From Gemmatimonadaceae bacterium (lineage in GTDB: Bacteria > Gemmatimonadota > Gemmatimonadetes > Gemmatimonadales > Gemmatimonadaceae), in contig JADGGM010000124.1 in assembly GCA_019689955.1 (NCBI GenBank), positions 1 to 7,674 of the forward strand: DNA of 7,674 nt. The letters run 5' to 3'. The notes under the pieces were generated by a model. That model worked only from the letters and a program-made list of their open reading frames with translations. It did no database searches and was not told the origin of the DNA. The translations under genes and the position numbers were made by a program. Shown here in pieces: positions 1-5,817 of this stretch (position 1 is the stretch's first letter; every line of letters begins with the position of its first letter).

Positions 1-1
1 G

Positions 2-562
2 TCGGCCGCGGAGCGCGGGCGCTCCACGGCGTATCGCGGCGTGGTGCTCGACCCGCCCCTCCCCAAGCCCGAGTTCACGCTGACGGCGACCAACGGGAAG
101 CCGTTCGACTTCCGCAAGGAGACCGACGGCTCGCTCACCCTGCTCTACTTCGGCTACACCAACTGCCCGGACATCTGCCCGGTCCACCTCGCCAACATCG
201 CCGCGGTGCTCAAGCGCCTCCCCTTCGAGGTGGCGAGCCGCACGAAGGTGGTGTTCGTGACCACGGACCCGGAGCGCGATTCGCTCCTGCGCATCCGCTC
301 GTGGCTCGACAACTTCGACCCGAGCTTCATCGGGCTTCGCGGGAGCCTGGACGAGGTGAACAAGATCCAAGCGCAACTGCACCTCGGCGCCGCGGTCAAG
401 CAGCCCGGGACCGGTAAGGACTACGCCGTGGGGCACGCGGCGCAGGTGATCGCGTTCACGCCGGACAACGAGGCCCACGTGGTCTACCCGTTCGGCACGC
501 GGCAGGAAGACTGGGCCAACGACCTCCCGAAGCTCGTGCGCGACCGGTGGTCGCCGCGATGA
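2..562 (+). CDS. SCO1/SenC family copper chaperone/thiol reductase, 5' partial
   Basis: Sco proteins are membrane-anchored, thioredoxin-fold proteins on the outer face of the cytoplasmic membrane. They deliver copper to, or reduce the cysteines of, the CuA site of cytochrome c oxidase subunit II. The reading frame is open to the left edge and reads SAAERGRSTAYRGVVLDPPL, so the start codon and the expected signal/anchor segment lie outside the window. A GTG at 41 is in frame but sits inside the conserved YRG-VLDPP stretch, so it is unlikely to be the real start. Counting from that GTG, the copper-binding CPDIC motif is C42/C46 (codons 164-178), the TTDPERD loop is at 74-80, and the third copper ligand is probably H132 in VGHAAQ. 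Thioredoxin-fold spacing is normal and the C-terminus is complete. The stop (560-562) overlaps an ATG, and ctaG follows 56 bp later, which fits an oxidase-assembly operon. Family assignment is firm; the choice between copper donor and reductase is open. Confidence 0.93.
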   Translation, partial: SAAERGRSTAYRGVVLDPPLPKPEFTLTATNGKPFDFRKETDGSLTLLYFGYTNCPDICPVHLANIAAVLKRLPFEVASRTKVVFVTTDPERDSLLRIRSWLDNFDPSFIGLRGSLDEVNKIQAQLHLGAAVKQPGTGKDYAVGHAAQVIAFTPDNEAHVVYPFGTRQEDWANDLPKLVRDRWSPR

Positions 563-615
563 GCACGGGAGCGCATGGCGGCGCCGTCGCCGCTCCAACT
601 TTCGCGCGAGACTGA
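559..615 (+). CDS. Possible 18-codon coupling or leader ORF between sco and ctaG
   Basis: An ATG overlapping the sco stop as ATGA opens an 18-residue frame (MSTGAHGGAVAAPTFARD) that ends at TGA 613-615, three bases before the ctaG ATG at 619. It is in the same frame as ctaG. No Shine-Dalgarno sequence is obvious and I recognise no family. It may be translated by ribosomes leaving sco and carry them to ctaG by re-initiation, or it may be chance in a stop-poor genome. An assembly or base-call error creating the TGA is also possible, but ctaG already begins with a normal N-terminus at 619, so no extension is needed. Confidence 0.22.
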   Translation: MSTGAHGGAVAAPTFARD

Positions 616-618
616 TCG

Positions 619-1479
619 ATGCAGTGGTGGTGTTCGGCGCAGGGGGTGGCGTGGTCGTGGACGTGGCGCCCGTACGTGGGCGTCTGGCTCATCGTGCTGG
701 TGATGGCGGGGTGGTACTGGTGGGCGTACCGGCGCGCGGGGGAGCCGGCGCGCGGGGATCGCCGCCGCGTCGCCGCGGCGAGCGCCGGGGTGCTGCTCAC
801 CTGGATCGCGTTCGACTGGCCCGTGGGGGCGCTCGGCGCGGGGTACCTGGCGAGCGTGCACATGGTGCAGTTCCTCCTCGTCGCGATGATCGTCCCGCCG
901 CTCCTCCTGTTCGGGCTCCCGCGCCCGACGCTGGAGGGGTTGACGCGGCGCCCGGCGCTCGAGCGGACGGTGCGGGCGATCACGCAGCCGATCGTCGGGC
1001 TCGTGGCGTTCGACATCATCGTCGTGACGACGCACGTGCCGGCGGTGGTGGACGCGCTGATGTCGAGCCAGCTCGGCTCGTTCGCGCTCGAGATGGCGTG
1101 GCTCGTGAGCGGGATCGCGTTCTGGTGGCCGGTGGTGTGCGACATCCCCATCCGGCCGCGCTTCGGGCGGCCGATGAAGATGGGCTACCTGTTCCTCGGT
1201 ACGCTGGCGCACACCGGCGTGGCGACCTACCTCCTGTACGCCACCTTCCCGGTGTACCGCACCTACGAGCTGGCGCCGCCCATCCCCGGGATCTCCGCGC
1301 TCGGCGACCAGGAGGTCGCGGGCGGGCTCATGCTCCTCGTGGGGACGGTGATCGTGCTCGGGAGCATCTCGGTGCTCTTCTTCCGCTGGCAGCAAGAAGT
1401 GGCGCCGGAGTCTGACGCGACCATCGGCGCACCGGGACGGTTCGAGGCACCGGCGCCGGGCGTGCAGCGCGACGCCTGA
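619..1479 (+). CDS. ctaG: Cytochrome c oxidase assembly factor CtaG (caa3_CtaG family)
   Basis: This is a polytopic inner-membrane protein of the Caa3_CtaG family. Members are needed for active caa3-type oxidase and are thought to act in forming its copper centre; they are unrelated to the Cox11 proteins also called CtaG. The 286 residues contain about seven hydrophobic helices, at roughly 19-36, 52-69, 78-100, 124-144, 153-175, 186-208 and 232-255. Polar or metal-capable residues lie in or near them: H81 and Q84 in HMVQ, H139 in THVP, E158, the FWWP turn at 168-171, H198, and the DQEVAGG segment at 230-236 typical of the last helix. The C-terminal 25 residues are hydrophilic and low in complexity. 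The ATG at 619 is chosen because a TGA at 613-615 blocks extension and MQWWC leads straight into the first helix; its ribosome binding site is weak. It follows the sco gene, matching a shared role in oxidase copper assembly. Confidence 0.92.
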   Translation: MQWWCSAQGVAWSWTWRPYVGVWLIVLVMAGWYWWAYRRAGEPARGDRRRVAAASAGVLLTWIAFDWPVGALGAGYLASVHMVQFLLVAMIVPPLLLFGLPRPTLEGLTRRPALERTVRAITQPIVGLVAFDIIVVTTHVPAVVDALMSSQLGSFALEMAWLVSGIAFWWPVVCDIPIRPRFGRPMKMGYLFLGTLAHTGVATYLLYATFPVYRTYELAPPIPGISALGDQEVAGGLMLLVGTVIVLGSISVLFFRWQQEVAPESDATIGAPGRFEAPAPGVQRDA

Positions 1480-1616
1480 CTCGCCGCGCCCGTGTGGCGG
1501 ACGTCCCGGCGGCGCGCCACAAACATGCGTGCGGGGGGGCCGTGTGACGATGGGCGACGTGGTGCCGTCCTCTGAGCACACGCCGCACGCTGCCGTCGTC
1601 CCACGCACGAGATCGC
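1480..1616. other. Intergenic gap between ctaG and the GGDEF-EAL gene
   Basis: These 137 bp hold no gene I can support. A 7-bp inverted repeat (TGTGGCG 1493-1499 with CGCCACA 1515-1521, 15-base loop) lies just after ctaG but has no T tract, so it is at best a weak terminator. A run of seven G lies at 1533-1539. I see no convincing -35/-10 pair, though housekeeping promoters are hard to spot at this GC content. A promoter for the downstream gene could lie here given the gap size, but the sequence does not show it. Confidence 0.4.
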
Positions 1617-3935
1617 GTGACGCCTTCCGTCCCCACCCCCGCTTCGCAGGACCCGAGCGCCGCCGCGGCGCTGATCGAGCGCGAGCGCGCGGAGGCCGAG
1701 CGCCTCCTGAACTACGTGCGCGCCGGCGTGCTCCTCCTCCTCGCCGGCGCGGCCGTGGTCTACACCCCGCACCTCACGCGGGCGCTGCGGATCGCGAACG
1801 TCGCCGTGCTCGTCCCGATGATGGCGTGGACCGGGTGGCAGTACGTCGCCCTGCACCGCGCGCGCCGCGCCGCGCCGTGGCTCTCCACGGTCAACGCGGT
1901 GATCGACATCACCGCCGTCACCGCGCTCCTCGCCGGCTACGGGATCGCGGGGCCCGGCGATCTCGCCGTGAAGTCGCCGATCTGGCTCGTGTACTTCCTG
2001 ATCCTCGCCGCGCGCCCCTTCACCAGCTCGGCGCAGCGCGCCGCGGTGGCGTCGGTGACCGCCGTCGTACAGTACGCCGGGCTCGTGGTGTTCCTCACGC
2101 ACGTCGGGCGTCTCCCGCTCGTCAACGGCCCGCTCCTTTCGATCACGGCCAGCGGCACCTCCGTGATGGACGAGATGTCGAAAGTGCTCCTCCTCGCCGT
2201 GGCCGGGTGCATTGCGACCTACGCCACCGAGTGGAACGAGCGCACGCTGCGCCGCGCGCGGCAGGCGCTCTTGGCGAGCGAGGCGGAGCTGCGCGCGCTG
2301 GTGGGGGCGATGTCGGACGTGATCGTGGCGGTGGACCGGAACGGGCGCTACGTGAAGATCGCACCGAGCGCCGCGCAGCCGCCGCACCGGCCGCCGGACG
2401 AATGGCTCGGGAAGCACCTGCGCGACGTCCTCCCCGCGGAGCAGGTGGCGACGCTCCTCGCCTGCATCGAGCGCGCACTGGAAGGGCGGCGCCCGGTGGA
2501 GATCGAGTACAGCCTGCGCCTCGACGGGAACATGGTGTGGTTCGCGGCGACGCTCTCCCCGATGACCGAGGACAGCGTGGTGTGGGTCGCGCGTGACGTC
2601 ACCGCGCGCAAGCGGCTGGAGGCGCAGCTCGCCTTCCAGGCCTTCCACGATCCGCTCACCGGGCTCGCCAATCGCGCCCTCTTTCGCGACCGCGTGGAGC
2701 ATGCCCTCTCCGCCACGGCCCGGAGCGTCGACAGCGTCGCCGTGATCTTCGTGGACCTCGACGACTTCAAGACCGTGAACGACAGCCTGGGGCACGGCGA
2801 AGGGGACCGTCTCCTCGGGGTCGTCGCCACCCGCATCCTCAACGCCACCCGCGGCTGCGACACCGTCGCGCGGCTGGGCGGGGACGAGTTCGCGGTGCTC
2901 CTCGAGAACGTCCGCACCGATGCCGACGCGGTGGTGGTCGCGGACCGGATCGCGGCGAGCTTCCGGTCGCCGATCCCACTCGACGGGACCTCGGTCACGA
3001 TCGCGGCGAGCATGGGGATCGCGCGCGCGGCGAATCGCGAGAACGCGGAAGAGCTGCTGCGCAACGCGGACGTGGCGATGTACACGGCGAAGAGCGCGGG
3101 CAAGGGGCGGTACGCGATCTTCGAGCCGGCGATGCACCGCGCGCTCGTGGACCGTCTGGGGCTCGAGGCCGATCTCCGCGAGGCGGTCGAGCGGAAGCAG
3201 CTCCGGCTCCTCTACCAGCCGATCGTGCGCCTGGACAGCGGGGACCTCATCGGGGTCGAGGCGCTCGTCCGGTGGGAACACCCGGTGCGCGGGATGCTTC
3301 CGCCGTCGACGTTCATCCCGCTCGCCGAGGAGACGGGGCTCATCGTCCCGATCGGGCGGTGGGTGATCCGCGAGGCGTGCCGCCAGGGCGCGGCGTGGCT
3401 GGCGCAGCAGAATGGCGGCGAGCCGCTCACGGTGACGATCAACATCTCCGGGCGCCAGTTCCAGCACGACGGGCTCGCGGCCGACGTGGCGCGCGCGCTG
3501 GACGAGTCGGGGTTCGACCCGCGGCGCCTGGTCCTCGAGATCACCGAGAGCGTCGTGATGCGCGACATCGACGCGACGATCGCGCGCCTGAACGAGCTCA
3601 AGGCGCTCGGCGTGCGCATCGCGATCGACGACTTCGGGACGGGGTACTCGTCGCTGAGCTGGCTCCAGCGCTTCCCGATCGACGTCCTCAAGATCGACAA
3701 GTCGTTCGTCGACGGGGTGGTGTTCGAGGGGAACGACGCCGCGCTGGCGCGCACGATCATCGCGCTGGCGGACATGCTCTCGCTCCGTACCGTGGCCGAG
3801 GGGATCGAGGAGCCGCGGCAGCAGCGCCGCCTCCACGAGCTCGGGTGTCAGTTGGGCCAGGGGTACCTCTTCGACCGCCCGCTCCCCGCGGACCAGATCG
3901 AGCAGCGACTGCGCGCGACCGCTGGCTCCGCGTGA
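1617..3935 (+). CDS. Membrane-bound PAS-GGDEF-EAL cyclic-di-GMP turnover protein
   Basis: This 772-residue protein should make and/or degrade the second messenger cyclic-di-GMP at the cytoplasmic membrane. Residues 33-205 contain about six hydrophobic segments (near 35-50, 59-77, 92-109, 121-138, 143-160, 187-203), an uncharacterised membrane sensor region. A PAS domain follows (about 222-335, ending WVARDVTARKRLE). The GGDEF domain (about 340-505) has FHDPLTGLANR at 343-353, the metal-site region VDLDDFK at 379-385, and an intact GGDEF active site at 421-425. Five residues before it lies an RxxD product-inhibition site (R412-G-C-D415). The EAL domain (about 515-765) has YQP 533-535, EAL 548-550, N609, E641 in EITES, DD 671-672 in IDDFGTGYSSL, K692 in LKIDKSF, E728 in AEGIEE and Q745 in QLGQGY, so the expected metal and catalytic residues are present. 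Both activities are plausible. The GTG start is the first start codon after an in-frame TGA at 1545-1547; its ribosome site is weak. The PAS ligand is unknown. Confidence 0.95.
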   Translation: MTPSVPTPASQDPSAAAALIERERAEAERLLNYVRAGVLLLLAGAAVVYTPHLTRALRIANVAVLVPMMAWTGWQYVALHRARRAAPWLSTVNAVIDITAVTALLAGYGIAGPGDLAVKSPIWLVYFLILAARPFTSSAQRAAVASVTAVVQYAGLVVFLTHVGRLPLVNGPLLSITASGTSVMDEMSKVLLLAVAGCIATYATEWNERTLRRARQALLASEAELRALVGAMSDVIVAVDRNGRYVKIAPSAAQPPHRPPDEWLGKHLRDVLPAEQVATLLACIERALEGRRPVEIEYSLRLDGNMVWFAATLSPMTEDSVVWVARDVTARKRLEAQLAFQAFHDPLTGLANRALFRDRVEHALSATARSVDSVAVIFVDLDDFKTVNDSLGHGEGDRLLGVVATRILNATRGCDTVARLGGDEFAVLLENVRTDADAVVVADRIAASFRSPIPLDGTSVTIAASMGIARAANRENAEELLRNADVAMYTAKSAGKGRYAIFEPAMHRALVDRLGLEADLREAVERKQLRLLYQPIVRLDSGDLIGVEALVRWEHPVRGMLPPSTFIPLAEETGLIVPIGRWVIREACRQGAAWLAQQNGGEPLTVTINISGRQFQHDGLAADVARALDESGFDPRRLVLEITESVVMRDIDATIARLNELKALGVRIAIDDFGTGYSSLSWLQRFPIDVLKIDKSFVDGVVFEGNDAALARTIIALADMLSLRTVAEGIEEPRQQRRLHELGCQLGQGYLFDRPLPADQIEQRLRATAGSA

Positions 3936-3941
3936 GCCGCC

Positions 3942-3960
3942 TCGCCATGTTTCATGGCGA
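3942..3960. promoter_or_regulatory. Perfect 8-bp inverted repeat with TTT loop
   Basis: TCGCCATG (3942-3949), TTT (3950-3952) and CATGGCGA (3953-3960) form a perfect inverted repeat seven bases after the GGDEF-EAL stop codon. As RNA it makes a tight triloop hairpin; as DNA it is a symmetric 19-bp site that could bind a dimeric regulator. There is no T tract after it, so a standard intrinsic terminator is not supported. It encloses the ATG at 3954, an alternative start of the next gene. The structure is seen directly; its role is unknown. Confidence 0.5.
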
Positions 3961-4028
3961 CCGCGCTCCCGGCTCCGGTCCTGCCCGGCCCGCGGAGCGA
4001 GCCGCGACCTCCCTGCTCTCGCTCGTCC

Positions 4029-4472
4029 GTGATCACCCGTCCAGCGACCGCCGCGGATGCGGCGGCCATCAAGTCGCTCATCGATCTCTACGTCCCGGCC
4101 GGGACGTTGCTCCCGCGCACGCTCACGTTCATCGCCGAGCACGCGCATGACTTCATCGTCGCCGTGGAGGACGGGCGCGTGGTGGGGTGCGTGCACCTCG
4201 ACGACTACGCGCCGAGCCTGGCCGAAGTGCGCTCCCTGGCCGTGGACCCGAAGGCACAGGGGAGCGGGATCGGGATCGCCCTCCTGGACGCGCTGGAGGA
4301 ACTGGCGCGCGTGCGCGGCTACACGACCATCTTCGCCGTGAGCAACAACGACGTGTTCTTCCGCCGGCGCGGGTTCGTCGAGCGCGACATCCCCGAGCTC
4401 AACCGCGAGCGCTCGGAGGTGAGCCGGTTCAAGGGGGTGTACGCGAAGGACCTCACCGCTGCGCGGGGATGA
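4029..4472 (+). CDS. GNAT family N-acetyltransferase (N-acetylglutamate synthase-like)
   Basis: GNAT enzymes transfer an acetyl group from acetyl-CoA to an amine. With the GTG start used here the protein has 147 residues and one GNAT fold. MITRPATAADAAAI opens strand 1. EVRSLAVDP (66-74) is the strand leading into the acetyl-CoA pyrophosphate loop QGSGIG (77-82). FFRRRGF (110-116) is the motif B end seen in many GNATs. The GTLLPRTL stretch and the overall layout resemble the short, stand-alone ArgA-like acetyltransferases, so glutamate acetylation for arginine synthesis is a possible role. No arginine genes are nearby and the substrate is not proven. An in-frame ATG at 3954 would add 25 Pro/Arg-rich residues that look unlike the family and would lie inside the inverted repeat at 3942-3960; I therefore favour GTG 4029, although neither start has a good ribosome site. 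It is in the same direction as the GGDEF-EAL gene, 93 bp after it. Confidence 0.85.
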   Translation: MITRPATAADAAAIKSLIDLYVPAGTLLPRTLTFIAEHAHDFIVAVEDGRVVGCVHLDDYAPSLAEVRSLAVDPKAQGSGIGIALLDALEELARVRGYTTIFAVSNNDVFFRRRGFVERDIPELNRERSEVSRFKGVYAKDLTAARG

Positions 4473-4486
4473 GCGCGCTGCCGTCC
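4473..4486. other. 14-bp convergent junction without visible terminator
   Basis: The stop codons of the + strand acetyltransferase (TGA 4470-4472) and the - strand SusD gene (TAA 4489-4487) are separated by only 14 bases. There is no stem-loop with a T tract in or around the junction; the AGCGCGCT palindrome at 4472-4479 has no loop. The two transcripts therefore probably overlap tail to tail, or end by Rho or inside the opposite gene. Confidence 0.5.
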
Positions 4487-5815
4487 TTAGCCGCCGCCTC
4501 CGATGTTCGGATTGTGGATGCGCTCCACGTCGGGGAGCGGGAAGCATTTCTGATCGCCGTACGTGCCGCCGGAGGGATACGGCGCGCCGGGCGGGGGCGA
4601 GAGCGGAAGCCCGTAGCGGCGGATGTCGCCCAGCCGGTGCCCCTCGAGGTGGAGCTCCCGGCGCCGCTCTTCGATGATCTGCGCCAGCACGTCGGCGTCC
4701 GTGGCGCCCGTCGCGTCGTACGGCGGGATGCCGGCGCGCGCGTGGAGCTCGTTGATGATCGTCACCGCGTCCCCCGCGCGGCCGGCGGCGACGTCCGCCT
4801 CGGCGATGATGAGCTGCGCCTCCGCCCACTTTGCGACGGGCACGGGCGAGGTGATCGTGGCGTACTTGTTCGGGAACCACACCTCGGCGCCGTTGGTGCC
4901 GAGGTTCCCCGTGTTCGTCGCGGCCACGCGCGGGTCGGGCGTGCCGCCCCAGGTGACGTTGCGGAACGAGGGATCCACGGAGGAGAAAGCGTTCAGGACC
5001 GTGTGCACGTACACGAGGTTCTGCCGCCGCTGGTCGGTCGCGTCCGTGTTCACGGCGACGAGAAAGCCGTCCGGCACCTCCGCCGCATCGGCGGCCGCGG
5101 CGGCCGGGTTGCCGAGGTCGAGGCGCGTGCGCGCGCGGCCGAGCTGGGCGAGGTGGAGCGTCGTGGCATCACCGGCCGCACCGGCCGCGTCGATCGCGCG
5201 GTCGAAGCGCGTCTCGGCCTCCGCGAAGAGCTGCGCCGGCGTGAGCTCCGGGCCCACGTTGATGGCCGCCGAGCACATCCCCTCGCCCAGGAGCACGAGG
5301 CTATACCCCGCGTACGCGGCCGCCTTCCCGATGAGCGCCGTGCGGTTCGGCACCTCGTCGTCCGTCCACTCGTCGAGCCGCGCGAGGATCGTGTCGGCGG
5401 ACGCGCGGGCGACCGAGAGCGGCGTGTACACGCCGGGGATCTGGATGCTCGTGCAGTCGCCCGTGCCATACAGCCCGCTGGTGGGGAGCGTGCGGCGGTC
5501 GAAGTCGAAGTTGTCGGTGCGAACGATCGCCGCGATCAGCTCGTCGTCGAGGAGCCCGCTGGCGACGATGTAGCGCAGGTACGCGCACTGGAAATCGCCG
5601 ATGGCGCCGTTCACCAGGAGCGTCGCGTTCGCGGGGACGAAGAGCGTGCCGGCCGAGAGCTGGCTCGGGTCTTCCTGCCGGAGCGTGGTGATGTCGCGAC
5701 AGGCGCCCATGGCGAGCAGCGCGGCCGTGACGCCGACGGCCGTGGCCGCGCGCCGGCGGCGCCGGATCCAGCGGCGCGTCGCCGCGGAGCTGCTCTGGCG
5801 GATGGAGGCTCGCAT
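4487..5815 (-). CDS. RagB/SusD family nutrient-uptake outer membrane lipoprotein
   Basis: SusD-like proteins are surface lipoproteins that cap a SusC-type TonB-dependent channel and capture oligosaccharides, peptides or other large nutrients. The 442-residue product starts with an arginine-rich n-region (R14-R22), a hydrophobic stretch at 23-35 and a probable lipobox MGAC with lipidated C39. Helical TPR-like repeats are likely around 160-250. WAEAQLIIAEA (330-340) and the strongly diagnostic EERRRELHLEGHR segment (382-394) leading into GDIRRYG mark the SusD C-terminal region, which closes with FPLPDVERIHNPN and a glycine tail. ATG 5815 is chosen because it precedes the signal sequence. The frame extends upstream only as arginine-rich antisense-like sequence inside susC. 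The gene begins two bases after the susC stop, so the pair is almost certainly co-translated. No Shine-Dalgarno sequence is visible. At 442 residues it is on the short side for SusD. The substrate cannot be told from the sequence. Confidence 0.93.
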   Translation of the reverse strand: MRASIRQSSSAATRRWIRRRRRAATAVGVTAALLAMGACRDITTLRQEDPSQLSAGTLFVPANATLLVNGAIGDFQCAYLRYIVASGLLDDELIAAIVRTDNFDFDRRTLPTSGLYGTGDCTSIQIPGVYTPLSVARASADTILARLDEWTDDEVPNRTALIGKAAAYAGYSLVLLGEGMCSAAINVGPELTPAQLFAEAETRFDRAIDAAGAAGDATTLHLAQLGRARTRLDLGNPAAAAADAAEVPDGFLVAVNTDATDQRRQNLVYVHTVLNAFSSVDPSFRNVTWGGTPDPRVAATNTGNLGTNGAEVWFPNKYATITSPVPVAKWAEAQLIIAEADVAAGRAGDAVTIINELHARAGIPPYDATGATDADVLAQIIEERRRELHLEGHRLGDIRRYGLPLSPPPGAPYPSGGTYGDQKCFPLPDVERIHNPNIGGGG

Positions 5816-5817
5816 GG

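Noticed and set aside
1493..1521. A 7-bp inverted repeat after ctaG as an intrinsic terminator.
   Set aside because: The loop is 15 bases and no T tract follows; such a short stem is common by chance in GC-rich DNA.
1525..1575. A G7 run (1533-1539) inside a 16-codon frame as a phase-variable switch for the GGDEF-EAL gene.
   Set aside because: Gaining one G leads at once to the TGA at 1545-1547, and losing one leads into a non-coding shadow frame; neither joins the GGDEF-EAL frame.
484..1608. Overlapping - strand frames (456-1151 and 484-1608) opposite sco and ctaG.
   Set aside because: Both are shadows of ctaG with Arg/His-rich or Ser/Thr/Ala-rich composition and no family signature.
4472..4479. 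AGCGCGCT palindrome at the convergent junction as a bidirectional terminator.
   Set aside because: It is a loopless 8-base palindrome with no flanking T or A tract.
1263..4880. A 1205-codon open frame on the - strand opposite the GGDEF-EAL gene, running into ctaG, the acetyltransferase and susD.
   Set aside because: Its product is Arg/His/Asp/Ala-rich with no domain, signal or motif, and it lies opposite well-recognised genes on the other strand or frame. Long stop-free antisense frames are expected at this GC content.
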